A DNA stretch of 52,169 nucleotides from an uncultured Lachnospiraceae bacterium (GTDB lineage: Bacteria > Bacillota > Clostridia > Lachnospirales > Lachnospiraceae). Location of the stretch: positions 1-52,169 of the forward strand of contig CANOLA010000010.1 in the NCBI GenBank assembly GCA_947566705.1, in the 5' to 3' direction. The notes beneath the pieces were generated by a model that was given only the letters and a program-made list of their open reading frames with translations, ran no database searches and had not been told where the DNA came from. Shown here piece after piece: positions 7,958 to 15,350 of the stretch (the first letter of the stretch is position 1; each line of letters starts with the position of its first letter). The position numbers were made by a program, and so were the translations under genes.

Positions 7958-8866
7958 ATGTCTTTTTGCATAAGAAACCTTAAAACCCAACCTTTTCCGG
8001 AGGATACAAAAATTTCCAGTCTCAGTCACATTAAGGCTGTGCCGCAGAACAGCCGCAACAGATATGTTACCGATCGAATAACAAGACTAGGGTCTCCATG
8101 CAAAAAGACATCCCTGTGTATCCGTAAAAAAGCATCATATACGTTAGAAGCAGCGATAATAATACCCCTTGTGGCAGCTTTTTTTGTATTTATTCTTTTC
8201 TTTTTCCGAGTTCTGCAGGTTCAGACGCAGGTACAGGAGGCACTGGAATATGCCAGCAGAAAAAGCGCCAGCGAGGCAAGTGCTGTAAATTCGGAAATGG
8301 GACTTATGGCTTCTGCAGAGGTGTATTTTTTAAAGGGACTGCATGATTATGATCTTCCAGAGCGGTATGTAAAAGGCGGAAAAGCAGGGGTTTCTCTTTT
8401 GAGGTCAAATGTGTCTGACTGTTATATTGACTTACAGGCAGATTACTATATCAGGCTTCCGGTAAATTTTTTTACGGTAAAGGGGATTGCTGTTTCTCAG
8501 AGCAGTAAGAGCCGCAAGTGGACGGGAGACCGGGATGAAGGAGAGGAAGATGATTATGTCTATGTTACGGAGACTGGAACAGTGTATCACAGGGACAGAA
8601 TGTGCCATTATCTGGATTTAAGTATTCGAACTGTAAATTTTGAAGATATAAAGGGTTTGCGCAATAAAGGGGGACATAAATACTACGCATGCGGGGAATG
8701 CGTGGCAGGAAAAAATACTGGCGGAACGGTATATATAACCGATTATGGTACAGCATACCATGCCAGTCTGTCATGCAGTGGCCTGAAAAGGACAATTTAT
8801 CTGATTCCGCTTTCTGATGTGGGAGGAAGGGGGCCCTGCTCGAAGTGTGGAGGAACTGGACCATAA
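7958..8866 (+). CDS. TadE-like pseudopilin with a duplicated cysteine/histidine module
   Basis: The N-terminal part has a pseudopilin helix at residues ~55-90 (KASYTLEAAIIIPLVAAFFVF) with the TLEAA motif, where E sits at the +5 position after the presumed cleavage. The following ~100 residues are a TadE-like extracellular region. Residues ~200-298 carry two tandem copies of a small module with pattern Y-x-T-x-x-G-T-x-YH(5)C-x-x-L(n)C-x-x-C: copy one YHRDRMCHYL...YYACGEC, copy two YHASLSCSGL...CSKC. Each copy offers one His and three Cys, suggesting a zinc site. It is in the middle of the Tad operon, so probably a minor pilin or tip protein. The long, basic 50-residue leader before the helix is unusual. 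Confidence 0.7.
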   Translation: MSFCIRNLKTQPFPEDTKISSLSHIKAVPQNSRNRYVTDRITRLGSPCKKTSLCIRKKASYTLEAAIIIPLVAAFFVFILFFFRVLQVQTQVQEALEYASRKSASEASAVNSEMGLMASAEVYFLKGLHDYDLPERYVKGGKAGVSLLRSNVSDCYIDLQADYYIRLPVNFFTVKGIAVSQSSKSRKWTGDRDEGEEDDYVYVTETGTVYHRDRMCHYLDLSIRTVNFEDIKGLRNKGGHKYYACGECVAGKNTGGTVYITDYGTAYHASLSCSGLKRTIYLIPLSDVGGRGPCSKCGGTGP

Positions 8867-8901
8867 GACAAAGAAAGATTTTAAATGGAAAGGAGCCTGT
8901 G

Positions 8902-9345
8902 GTGCAGGAAAATATTATTATAATTCGGTCGGTCATACTCCTTGCAGGACTGGCAGTTATTGCGGTGGAAGATTTGTACCGGAAGGAGATCAGCACAATC
9001 TGGCCCGTAATTATGGGAATTGCAGGAGTTTTGCTATCAGTAGCCGCCGGGGAATGGAATGAGTGGCGTTTTTTACTGGGGTTTATACCGGGAATTCTGG
9101 TGTTATCTGCCGCCTGGCTGACAAATGAAACGATTGGGTATGGAGACGGGCTGGTTATCCTGTGTCTGGGATGTTTCCTGACAGGAAGGGAAATTATGGA
9201 TCTGTGTGTGGCAGCCATTACGCTGGCTGGTATAACAGCACTGTTTCTTCTGGTTATCATGCGTAAAGGCAGAAAGACAGAGATTCCGTTTGTTCCTTTT
9301 TTGTTTGCAGGCTGTATTATTATAAAATGTATACAGGGGGGATGA
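8902..9345 (+). CDS. prepilin peptidase, A24 family, second copy
   Basis: A second small A24-type membrane aspartyl peptidase: catalytic motifs VEDLYRKEIS after the first helix and the GxGD motif GYGDGLV, with about five hydrophobic segments in ~147 residues. I select GTG 8902 since AAAGGAG lies about seven bases upstream; GTG 8899 and the longer GTG 8845, which would overlap the previous gene by 22 bp, are alternatives. The stop overlaps the next ATG (ATGA). The presence of two peptidases suggests separate substrates, for example the Flp pilin against the TadE-like proteins. Confidence 0.8.
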   Translation: MQENIIIIRSVILLAGLAVIAVEDLYRKEISTIWPVIMGIAGVLLSVAAGEWNEWRFLLGFIPGILVLSAAWLTNETIGYGDGLVILCLGCFLTGREIMDLCVAAITLAGITALFLLVIMRKGRKTEIPFVPFLFAGCIIIKCIQGG

Positions 9346-9554
9346 TTGCAGTGAAAAAGTGGAAGGGAAGCTATACTGTGGAAGCAGCGTTCATTGTTCC
9401 GTTGCTGATTGGGGTGATGGCATTTGCAATGCGGCTGGGAATAGCGCTTTATGTGGAAATTAAAAACGAAAAGGAAGGAGAGGCGGTTGCGGATATGTGG
9501 GAAGTGGAAGAGTTTTACAAATACCAGATGATAAAGGAGGTTACGGATGAGTAA
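9342..9554 (+). CDS. short TadE-like pseudopilin
   Basis: A 70-residue protein: basic start, then GSYTVEAAFIVPLLIGVMAFAMRLGIALY, a TadE-type helix with the TVEAAF motif found in minor Tad pilins, and a ~25-residue charged tail. ATG 9342 overlaps the stop of the preceding peptidase (ATGA) after a GGGGG ribosome site. The stop overlaps the next gene by eight bases, so the three genes are tightly coupled. Much shorter than TadE (about 130-200 residues), so it may act as a helix-only minor pilin. Confidence 0.7.
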   Translation: MIAVKKWKGSYTVEAAFIVPLLIGVMAFAMRLGIALYVEIKNEKEGEAVADMWEVEEFYKYQMIKEVTDE

Positions 9555-10761
9555 CAGAGAAATTACTTATGAAAGAAACCTGACAGGAAGTTATATGATA
9601 ATTTCCGCTCCCGCCAGCACAGATATGGATGAAAAACTAATGCTTCACAGAAAGCTTCCGGGATTACTGCCTGTGGAAAAGGCATATGTGGATGGCAATG
9701 GACAGTACTGGTATAACATATCCGGCAAACAGTCGCTGGACTGTTACTGCAGCGTAAGGGAAATTGGCATGGAATTTATTGAGCGTATGATCATAAGTAT
9801 CTGTAATGAGATGGAAACACTGGAGTGGAATCTGATACAGACGAAGTGTCTGGTATTGGAGCCGGAACTGGTATTTATAACGAGTCTGAACCGTGAATTT
9901 ATTTTCACCATTTATCCGGAAAATGATGGATGCGCGGAAAAATCATTTCAGCAGCTGATGGAATATTTGCTGACAAAAATTGACCACAAAGATGCTGAAG
10001 CTGTTCGGGCCTCATATGGAATTTACGAAAGGACGCTGGAGGAGGGATTTTCAATTTCAGAGATCCGGGACTGTATTTCCAGGGCAAAAAATAAAGCCTT
10101 GTCACAGATTACAGCCGTTACAGCGGAGGAGGGACAAACGTCACCGTGGCCCGCCGTTAGTGAAACAGTCCTGGATTTGTCCATGAAAACAGAGCCGGAT
10201 GTGGTAATGGAGAAAAATAGGAAGGAGAGTGGGGAAAAAACAGTCAAACATGTCATAACAGATAAGACTTCTGTTTTGGAATGGCTGAAAAGCCTGGTAT
10301 TTGAAAAGTTTAAGGATTCCGGGCTGGTGAAACCGGAGGGGAAGGGGACGAAAAAAGAAAAAAAGAAGACAATAAATGCTATTATACCCGTCTGTCCGGA
10401 GGAAGAGATGTATGTACCGCCACAGCCGGTTATTCGCCCTACAGTCTGTCTTGCCACATGTCAGAGCATGCCGCGGGGGGTGTTAATCTATCAGGGGAAC
10501 GGACAAATGGCTGATATTCATCTAAATGCCGCCGCATCAAGAATTGGATGCGGGGAAAATGTGGAGGTTAAGATTGAAAAAGAAACTGTCAGCCAGCTTC
10601 ACGCAAGAATTGAAAAGGAGGGGGATTCGTATTATATAGAAGATTTAAACTCAACAAACGGTACATTTGTAAATGATGAACCGCTTGTTTATAAGGAACG
10701 GAGAAAGCTGAACAGCAATGATATTGTTTGTTTTGCAGACGCCAGATACCGCTTTGGTTAA
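9547..10761 (+). CDS. DUF6382-FHA domain protein
   Basis: The 404-residue cytosolic protein has an N-terminal ~180-residue DUF6382-type domain (YERNLTGSYMIISAP...) and a C-terminal FHA domain at ~315-404 with the family signature: SRIG near residue 333, SQLHARI at the phosphopeptide-binding loop, and LNSTNGTFVN. FHA domains bind phosphothreonine peptides. A basic, Lys/Glu-rich linker (residues ~220-280) joins the two. Association of DUF6382-FHA proteins with Tad loci in Clostridia implies phospho-dependent control or docking of the pilus machine, but no kinase gene is seen in the window. ATG 9547 has AAAGGAGG upstream. Confidence 0.75.
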   Translation: MSNREITYERNLTGSYMIISAPASTDMDEKLMLHRKLPGLLPVEKAYVDGNGQYWYNISGKQSLDCYCSVREIGMEFIERMIISICNEMETLEWNLIQTKCLVLEPELVFITSLNREFIFTIYPENDGCAEKSFQQLMEYLLTKIDHKDAEAVRASYGIYERTLEEGFSISEIRDCISRAKNKALSQITAVTAEEGQTSPWPAVSETVLDLSMKTEPDVVMEKNRKESGEKTVKHVITDKTSVLEWLKSLVFEKFKDSGLVKPEGKGTKKEKKKTINAIIPVCPEEEMYVPPQPVIRPTVCLATCQSMPRGVLIYQGNGQMADIHLNAAASRIGCGENVEVKIEKETVSQLHARIEKEGDSYYIEDLNSTNGTFVNDEPLVYKERRKLNSNDIVCFADARYRFG

Positions 10762-10868
10762 TATACTGTCTGAATGCCTGGCGTATATGGGGATGTTTAT
10801 AGAATCTTCTCTTGTGTTTATGAAAGGAAGTGCGTATACTAAAGAGAATAAGGACAAGAGGGGATGCT

Positions 10869-11504
10869 ATGCGGCAGAAGCAGGAAATAAAACCGGGAAT
10901 TACAATAGGACTTATAGCTGCTAATGTATTTGTGTTTCTGATTTTGCAGCTGTGGGGAAAGATAGGACCATATGATTATATGGACTTTATGAGAAGAGGA
11001 GGGGTGTATCCTTCTGATGTACAGGAAGGACAGTACTGGAGGCTTTTGACATCAACTTTTATGCACTTTGACTTTGAACATATTATGAATAATATGCTGA
11101 TTCTTGCCTGTGCAGGGGTTATTCTGGAAAAGGCACTGGGGCATATCCGGTATCTGGTTTTATATCTTCTTGCAGGAGTGGGAGGAAGCACATTATCCTG
11201 TATGCAGATGATTTACAGAAAAGAGGAGGCTTTGGCAGCAGGGGCATCTGGCGCGATTTTTGGTATTATCGGAGCACTTCTCTGGATTGTTATCTGTCAT
11301 AAGGGCAGATATGAAACCCTGACGGGCGGCGGTCTGGTGTTTATGATTGTTCTCTCCATTTATTCAGGAGTTAAAAATGGCGGGGTGGATAACTGGGGAC
11401 ATATCGGCGGGTTACTCATGGGATTTCTTTTAGCAATTATTTTATACCGGAAAGAGCGTAAAGCAGTTGATTTTGATTCCGAAAATCTCTATACTAGGGA
11501 GTAG
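10869..11504 (+). CDS. rhomboid family intramembrane serine protease
   Basis: A 211-residue membrane protease with the rhomboid core: HFDFEHIMNNML (the H.xxHxxxN element in helix 2), catalytic serine in GASGAIFG (Ser ~127), and catalytic histidine in NWGHIGGLLMG (His ~178). Six hydrophobic segments match the basic bacterial rhomboid. Rhomboids cut membrane-anchored substrates within or near the bilayer. I place the start at ATG 10869 after AGAGGGG; an upstream GTG (10830) is possible. It is 107 bp after the FHA gene and may be read from the same transcript; whether it serves the Tad system is unknown. Confidence 0.9.
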   Translation: MRQKQEIKPGITIGLIAANVFVFLILQLWGKIGPYDYMDFMRRGGVYPSDVQEGQYWRLLTSTFMHFDFEHIMNNMLILACAGVILEKALGHIRYLVLYLLAGVGGSTLSCMQMIYRKEEALAAGASGAIFGIIGALLWIVICHKGRYETLTGGGLVFMIVLSIYSGVKNGGVDNWGHIGGLLMGFLLAIILYRKERKAVDFDSENLYTRE

Positions 11505-11506
11505 GC

Positions 11507-11525
11507 AATACTTCTTTTAAGTATT
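11507..11525 (+). terminator. weak hairpin after the rhomboid gene
   Basis: AATACTT (11507-11513) and AAGTATT (11519-11525) form a perfect 7-bp stem with a T-rich 5-base loop, but no T-run follows. It is either a weak terminator or a leader hairpin ahead of the next ribosome site. Confidence 0.3.
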
Positions 11526-11547
11526 ACAGTTTAAGGAGAGAGTACAG

Positions 11548-12537
11548 ATGAAAATTAATGTATATTATGGTGGAAGGGGATTGCTGGACGATCCCACCTT
11601 GTATGTTTTAAACAAGATGGAGGATGTTTTAAGAGAACTCAGGGTATCCATTGAGCGATATAATATTTATGAACATAAGAATGAGATTGCTACTCTGCCG
11701 CAGACATTTAAGGATGCAAACGGTATTATACTGGCAACTACGATTGAGTGGCTGGGCATTGGCGGATATATGCAGCAGTTTCTGGATTCCTGCTGGCTTT
11801 ACGGGGACAAAGAGAAAATAAGCCAGACTTACATGCAGCCAATTGTCATGTCTACGACTTATGGAGAGCGCGAGGGCGAGATGACGCTTTCAAATGCATG
11901 GGAAATTCTTGGAGGACTGCCGTGCTCCGGTGTGTGCGGTTATGTAGAGGACCTTGCAGAGTTTAAAGCAAACAAGGAGTACAGTCTGATTATTGAAAAG
12001 AAGGCAGAGAATCTGTACCGGACCATTTCCCAGAAAATAAAGAGCCTGCCAAACAGTAACCTGGCGGTAAAACAGAGTGTACTCCGTACACAGCAGCTTA
12101 ATCTTACACCGCAGGAAAGCGAACAATTATCCAAATATGTATCTGACGATACCTACGTCAAACAGCAGAAGGAAGACATTGAGGAGCTTGCCTCTATGTT
12201 TAAGGATCTGCTTGGACAGACGGATACGGAAAATGATGTTTTGTATGTAAAGGAATTCGAAAGCCATTATGTCCCGGTGGAGGATTTTTCCGCAAGCTAC
12301 TCATTTATTGTTGAGGGGATGAAAAAGCCTCTGTATGTAGCAAGCAACCAGGGTGAGCTTACGGTTCATTACGGGGAAGAAGAAAATATTGATGTGGTTG
12401 CGAAATTAAATGGTGAGATTATGCAGTCAATTATGGATGGAAGAATGACTTTCCAGAGGGCGTTTATGAGTGGAGCAATGACTGCAAAGGGAAATTTTAA
12501 AACTCTTCGCATGCTGGATCAGATTTTTGTATTTTAG
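11548..12537 (+). CDS. flavodoxin-like / SCP2-like fusion protein
   Basis: The first ~150 residues look like an NADPH-dependent FMN reductase or flavodoxin fold: KINVYYGGRGLLDDPT start, a strand-turn IILATTIEWLGIGGYMQQFLDSCW that resembles the flavin-binding P.Y......K.FLD segment, and IVMSTTYGEREGE. The C-terminal ~90 residues resemble an SCP2 sterol-carrier-type lipid-binding domain, with KLNGEIMQSIMDGRMTFQRAFMSGAMTAKGNFKTLRMLD, the strongly conserved end of bacterial SCP2 domains (G.........A...G.....GD). The combination suggests a redox protein that handles a hydrophobic ligand; substrate unknown. GGAGAG ribosome site. Confidence 0.65.
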   Translation: MKINVYYGGRGLLDDPTLYVLNKMEDVLRELRVSIERYNIYEHKNEIATLPQTFKDANGIILATTIEWLGIGGYMQQFLDSCWLYGDKEKISQTYMQPIVMSTTYGEREGEMTLSNAWEILGGLPCSGVCGYVEDLAEFKANKEYSLIIEKKAENLYRTISQKIKSLPNSNLAVKQSVLRTQQLNLTPQESEQLSKYVSDDTYVKQQKEDIEELASMFKDLLGQTDTENDVLYVKEFESHYVPVEDFSASYSFIVEGMKKPLYVASNQGELTVHYGEEENIDVVAKLNGEIMQSIMDGRMTFQRAFMSGAMTAKGNFKTLRMLDQIFVF

Positions 12538-12565
12538 AAGTATTTGATAACGGGAGGAAATGAAG

Positions 12566-12976
12566 ATGAGAGATGACAACTGTATTTTTTGTAAACTTGC
12601 AAATGGGGATATTCCGACCAATACAATATATGAAGATGAGGATTTTCGGGTAATTCTGGATAACAGTCCGGCAACGAAAGGCCATGCGCTGATTCTGCCA
12701 AAGCAGCATTATGCAAATCTCTTCGAGATTGAGGATGAGATCCTTGGAAAAGCAGCGGGGCTGGCAAAGAAAATTATTACCCATGAAAAGGAAGTTCTTG
12801 GCTGTGATGGCTATAATGTACTGCAGAATAATGGAGAAGCAGCAGGACAGACGGTTTTTCATTTTCATATGCACCTGATTCCAAGATATGCCGATGAAAA
12901 GGGCATTATAGACTGGGATCATAAAGAATTTTCGGATGATGAGTTAAAGAAAATTTGCAGTGATATGAAGATGTAG
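12566..12976 (+). CDS. HIT family nucleotide hydrolase
   Basis: A 136-residue histidine-triad protein of the Hint/PKCI branch: metal-site cysteines in CIFCKLANGDIP, KGHALILPKQH in the middle, and the triad HFHMHLIPRY near residue 105. Members hydrolyse adenosine phosphoramidates and related nucleotidyl conjugates in the cytosol. ATG 12566 has GGGAGG at an 8-base spacing; ATG 12560 is too close to it. The transcript ends at the bidirectional terminator downstream. Confidence 0.93.
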   Translation: MRDDNCIFCKLANGDIPTNTIYEDEDFRVILDNSPATKGHALILPKQHYANLFEIEDEILGKAAGLAKKIITHEKEVLGCDGYNVLQNNGEAAGQTVFHFHMHLIPRYADEKGIIDWDHKEFSDDELKKICSDMKM

Positions 12977-13007
12977 CCGGGAGATAAATATACTTATATG
13001 TAAAAAG

Positions 13008-13050
13008 TCTGGTTTGCAGGACTTTCAGTCCCTGCAAACCAGGCAGTTTT
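13008..13050. terminator. bidirectional terminator between HIT gene and murG
   Basis: CTGGTTTGCAGG (13009-13020) and CCTGCAAACCAG (13031-13042) form a perfect 12-bp stem with a 10-base loop. On the plus strand a short TTTT follows; on the minus strand TTTTT follows, so it can serve both convergent genes. Confidence 0.85.
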
Positions 13051-13087
13051 ATCCCATACTGGTAGCAGTCGCCGGTATGAACAGAGG

Positions 13088-14164
13088 TTAAGATTTACTT
13101 TCATCCTGAATCAGTTTTACAATCGTTTCAATAGAATCCATCTGCCCGCTCTGGGACATGGCATCCATGTATTTTTTTCGGTTTGAATACACAGCTCTTA
13201 CAGCTTCCAGGAGAGACTGTTCTGTCAGTTTTTCTTCTTCAAGTACATATGAAAATCCTTGCTTTTCAAATGATTTCGCATTTAAAATCTGATCTCCGCG
13301 GCTTGCTGCAGCAGAGAGGGGAATTAAAATATTAGGTTTATGTAGGGCAAGAAGCTCACAGATAGAATTGGCACCGGCTCTTGAAATGGCAAGGTCTGCA
13401 AGGGCGAACATATCTGTAAGTTCTGCGCGGGCATATTCAAACTGTGCGTAGCCCGTGACATCTTTTAATTTGTCATCCAGATTTCCTTTTCCACAGAGAT
13501 GAATAATGTAAAACTGTTCCAGAAGCTCTGGAAGTATTTTGCGGATGGCATCATTTATGATTCTGGAGCCAGAGCTTCCGCCGATAATCAGAAGAACTGG
13601 TTTGTTATGGTTTGGAAAACCACAGTATTTCAGACAGGTCTGTGCATTTCCGGAGAAAAGTTCACGGCGGATAGGAGAACCTGTCAGGACTGCTTTTTCA
13701 GACGGAAGGTATTTCATTGTTTCCGGAAAATTACAGCAGACTTTTTTTGCACCACGGATGGCAATTCGGTTTGCAAGTCCGGGCGTCATGTCGGATTCAT
13801 GGATAATGGCAGGAATGTGACAGTGCTTTGCTGCAAGTACAACCGGAACTGAAACAAAGCCGCCTTTTGAAAAGACAATATCAGGTTTGATTTTTTTCAG
13901 GCTGGAAATAGCCTGGCCATAGCCTTTTAAAACTTTAAATGGATCAGAAAAATTTTTCCAGTCAAAATATCGGCGCAGCTTGCCGGAAGAAATGCCTATG
14001 TAAGGGATGTTCTGTGCTTCAATCAGTTCACGTTCCATTCCGTTGTAGGAACCGATATAAGTGATTTCATAGCCTGCTTCCTGCAGAGCCGGCATCAGGG
14101 CTATATTTGGGGTGACGTGACCAGCTGTGCCGCCGCCGGTCATAACAATTTTCTTTTTTTCCAT
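13088..14164 (-). CDS. murG: MurG, lipid II-forming GlcNAc transferase
   Basis: Transfers GlcNAc from UDP-GlcNAc to lipid I at the inner face of the membrane, the last cytosolic step of peptidoglycan precursor synthesis. The 358-residue protein has the GT28 signatures: [15 protein letters not shown] at residues ~8-22, [15 protein letters not shown], and the C-terminal donor site [12 protein letters not shown] and [26 protein letters not shown]. The start at 14164 (MEKKK) is supported by an AGAGAGGAAAG ribosome site; the frame runs open another 46 codons upstream, but that covers the promoter and a hairpin. It stands alone, away from a dcw cluster. Confidence 0.95.
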   Translation of the reverse strand: MEKKKIVMTGGGTAGHVTPNIALMPALQEAGYEITYIGSYNGMERELIEAQNIPYIGISSGKLRRYFDWKNFSDPFKVLKGYGQAISSLKKIKPDIVFSKGGFVSVPVVLAAKHCHIPAIIHESDMTPGLANRIAIRGAKKVCCNFPETMKYLPSEKAVLTGSPIRRELFSGNAQTCLKYCGFPNHNKPVLLIIGGSSGSRIINDAIRKILPELLEQFYIIHLCGKGNLDDKLKDVTGYAQFEYARAELTDMFALADLAISRAGANSICELLALHKPNILIPLSAAASRGDQILNAKSFEKQGFSYVLEEEKLTEQSLLEAVRAVYSNRKKYMDAMSQSGQMDSIETIVKLIQDESKS

Positions 14165-14210
14165 AAGAGCTTTCCTCTCTGTAATTAATGATGTTGGACC
14201 ATGATCGTTC

Positions 14211-14230
14211 GACGCGTACAGTGATGTACG
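14211..14230 (-). promoter_or_regulatory. hairpin in the murG leader
   Basis: CGCGTAC and GTACGCG form a perfect 7-bp inverted repeat around a 6-base loop (AGTGAT), in the ~110-nt leader between the murG promoter and start codon. Function unknown; a loosely similar hairpin is at 52033-52051. Confidence 0.4.
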
Positions 14231-14275
14231 CGGGTGATATCCTAAATGGGATATTATATATGGTATGTCATTTAT

Positions 14276-14302
14276 ATTATACGTTTGCGTAAAAAAGGTC
14301 AA
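14276..14302 (-). promoter_or_regulatory. probable murG promoter
   Basis: On the minus strand TTGACC (complement of 14297-14302) is followed after 15 bp by TATAAT (complement of 14276-14281) or after 17 bp by TAATAT. Good hexamers, somewhat ambiguous spacing. Confidence 0.6.
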
Positions 14303-14350
14303 GATGCAAAGGAATCATCATGGGTTATACTTCTGGCGGGGGTAAAAGGA

Positions 14351-14418
14351 GCCCAGCGCAAGAAAGTCCGCTGACGCGGAGCGCTGGGCGTAGGTCATGC
14401 TCCCTGTGGGAGCATGAC
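14351..14418. other. pair of adjacent perfect hairpins in the murG upstream gap
   Basis: The 357-base gap 14165-14521 holds divergent promoters and, between them, two strong inverted repeats. The first is GCCCAGCGC (14351-14359) with GCGCTGGGC (14381-14389), enclosing an inner stem TCCGC/GCGGA around TGAC. The second is an 11-bp perfect stem, GTCATGCTCCC (14394-14404) with GGGAGCATGAC (14408-14418), and a 3-base loop. The stretch is far more G+C-rich than its surroundings. It is either a repeated palindromic element, a small structured RNA, or a minus-strand terminator (TCCTTTTA follows on that strand). Confidence 0.5.
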
Positions 14419-14470
14419 ATGTGTCGAAACTTGCGACCGATAGGATATTCCAGTGTGGGACTTCTTTCAT

Positions 14471-14476
14471 TATAAT
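14471..14476 (+). promoter_or_regulatory. -10 box ahead of the small membrane gene
   Basis: TATAAT at 14471-14476, 40 bp before the ribosome site of the gene at 14522. The -35 region is weak (TTCCAG at about 14448). Confidence 0.45.
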
Positions 14477-14521
14477 AAAGATACCAGAAAAATATAATTA
14501 TATGAAGGGAAGGTGAAAACT

Positions 14522-14845
14522 ATGACAGAGATGATTACATGGATTCAGACATATGACAAGGAAATTTTTACGGGCGTTTTTTTCGGCCTGCAGGGGATGC
14601 TTTTGCTTTTGCTGCTTGTAAACGGTCACCGCATCAAAAAAATACGTAAGAGAATGAACCAGATTGCAAAGCAGACAGAGGAGTATTTAAACCGTGCACA
14701 GATAAATAAAGAAAAAGTTTCTGTGATGGCAGCCGGAACGGAACCTGTTCAAAATAATGCAGGGAAGGACAAGCCAGCGAAGAAAACTGCAGAAGAAGAT
14801 GAAAACGGGCTGATTACAGCTGTTCTGACGGAGATATTTCCCTGA
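14522..14845 (+). CDS. small single-pass membrane protein of unknown function
   Basis: 107 residues: a short outer N-terminus, one membrane helix (GVFFGLQGMLLLLLLVNG, residues ~19-37), a basic, heptad-like coiled segment (RIKKIRKRMNQIAKQTEEYLN), and a polar Lys/Glu/Ala tail ending in a short hydrophobic patch. I do not recognise the family. The arrangement resembles small membrane scaffold proteins. AAGGGAAGGTG precedes the ATG at 14522; GTG 14513 is an alternative three codons upstream. It is monocistronic between hairpins. Confidence 0.6.
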   Translation: MTEMITWIQTYDKEIFTGVFFGLQGMLLLLLLVNGHRIKKIRKRMNQIAKQTEEYLNRAQINKEKVSVMAAGTEPVQNNAGKDKPAKKTAEEDENGLITAVLTEIFP

Positions 14846-15161
14846 AATCCCGATATAAACAGTTATTTCTGAATAAAATACGAATGAGAGAATAACTGGT
14901 TTTTATATGAGAAACCTATAGAAAAAGAAGTGTAAATAAGACTATGGGTATGGTAAAATAACAGAAGAAATACGGAAAAGAATATGTTTGCACTTCTTGG
15001 AGACTGGGATATGAGGATGCAAGAGAGGAATTGTTAAAGAGATTGTAATAAGAAACTGTAATAACTGTAATATTTGAAATATTTTCAGGACTTTCTGAGA
15101 AGTTTCTGAGACATTTAAAAAGCAAAATGGGTGTGCCAGATGAGTGCCACACCCATTTTTT
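14846..15161 (+). other. non-coding stretch with two terminator-like hairpins
   Basis: No gene is supported between 14846 and 15350. A hairpin CAGTTATT (14860-14867) / AATAACTG (14891-14898) followed by GTTTTT is a likely weak terminator for the upstream gene. A second, strong one is AAAATGGGTGTG (15124-15135) / CACACCCATTTT (15148-15159) running into TTTTTT. About 220 bases lie between them with no open frame over 20 codons that has a ribosome site; a small RNA ending at 15161 is possible. Confidence 0.5.
15124..15161 (+). terminator. strong intrinsic terminator
   Basis: 12-bp perfect stem (AAAATGGGTGTG with CACACCCATTTT), 12-base loop, and a T-run to 15161. The nearest upstream stop codon is 278 bases away, so the terminated transcript has a long 3' tail or is a separate RNA. 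Confidence 0.8.
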
Positions 15162-15216
15162 GTGCAAAAAATGTCAATTTGTGGAGAGCGATTCCCAAAT
15201 TTTTTCAAGAAAACAT

Positions 15217-15245
15217 TTGACAGATGGAAAACCATGTGTTAGAAT
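15217..15245 (+). promoter_or_regulatory. sigma-A promoter of the cell wall hydrolase gene
   Basis: TTGACA (15217-15222), 17 bp, TAGAAT (15240-15245). The ~100-nt leader contains GTTGTAA and TTTACAAC (about 15262 and 15278-15285) as an imperfect inverted repeat. Confidence 0.8.
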
Positions 15246-15350
15246 ACACTTCGTAATAAAGTTGTAACAATTGAAATAAAATGTTTACAACTGAAACACA
15301 TGTGCAATACTAACTGCATATAAATGTATCATGAAATATGGAGGTTCACC

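Noticed and set aside
14930-15050. short frames in the 14846-15120 gap, such as a 17-codon frame starting at an ATG near 14982
   Set aside because: No convincing ribosome site and no recognisable product; too short to support.
15240-15300. WalR (YycF) box upstream of the cell wall hydrolase
   Set aside because: Only single TGTWAH half-sites are present; no pair with the required 5-base spacing on either strand.
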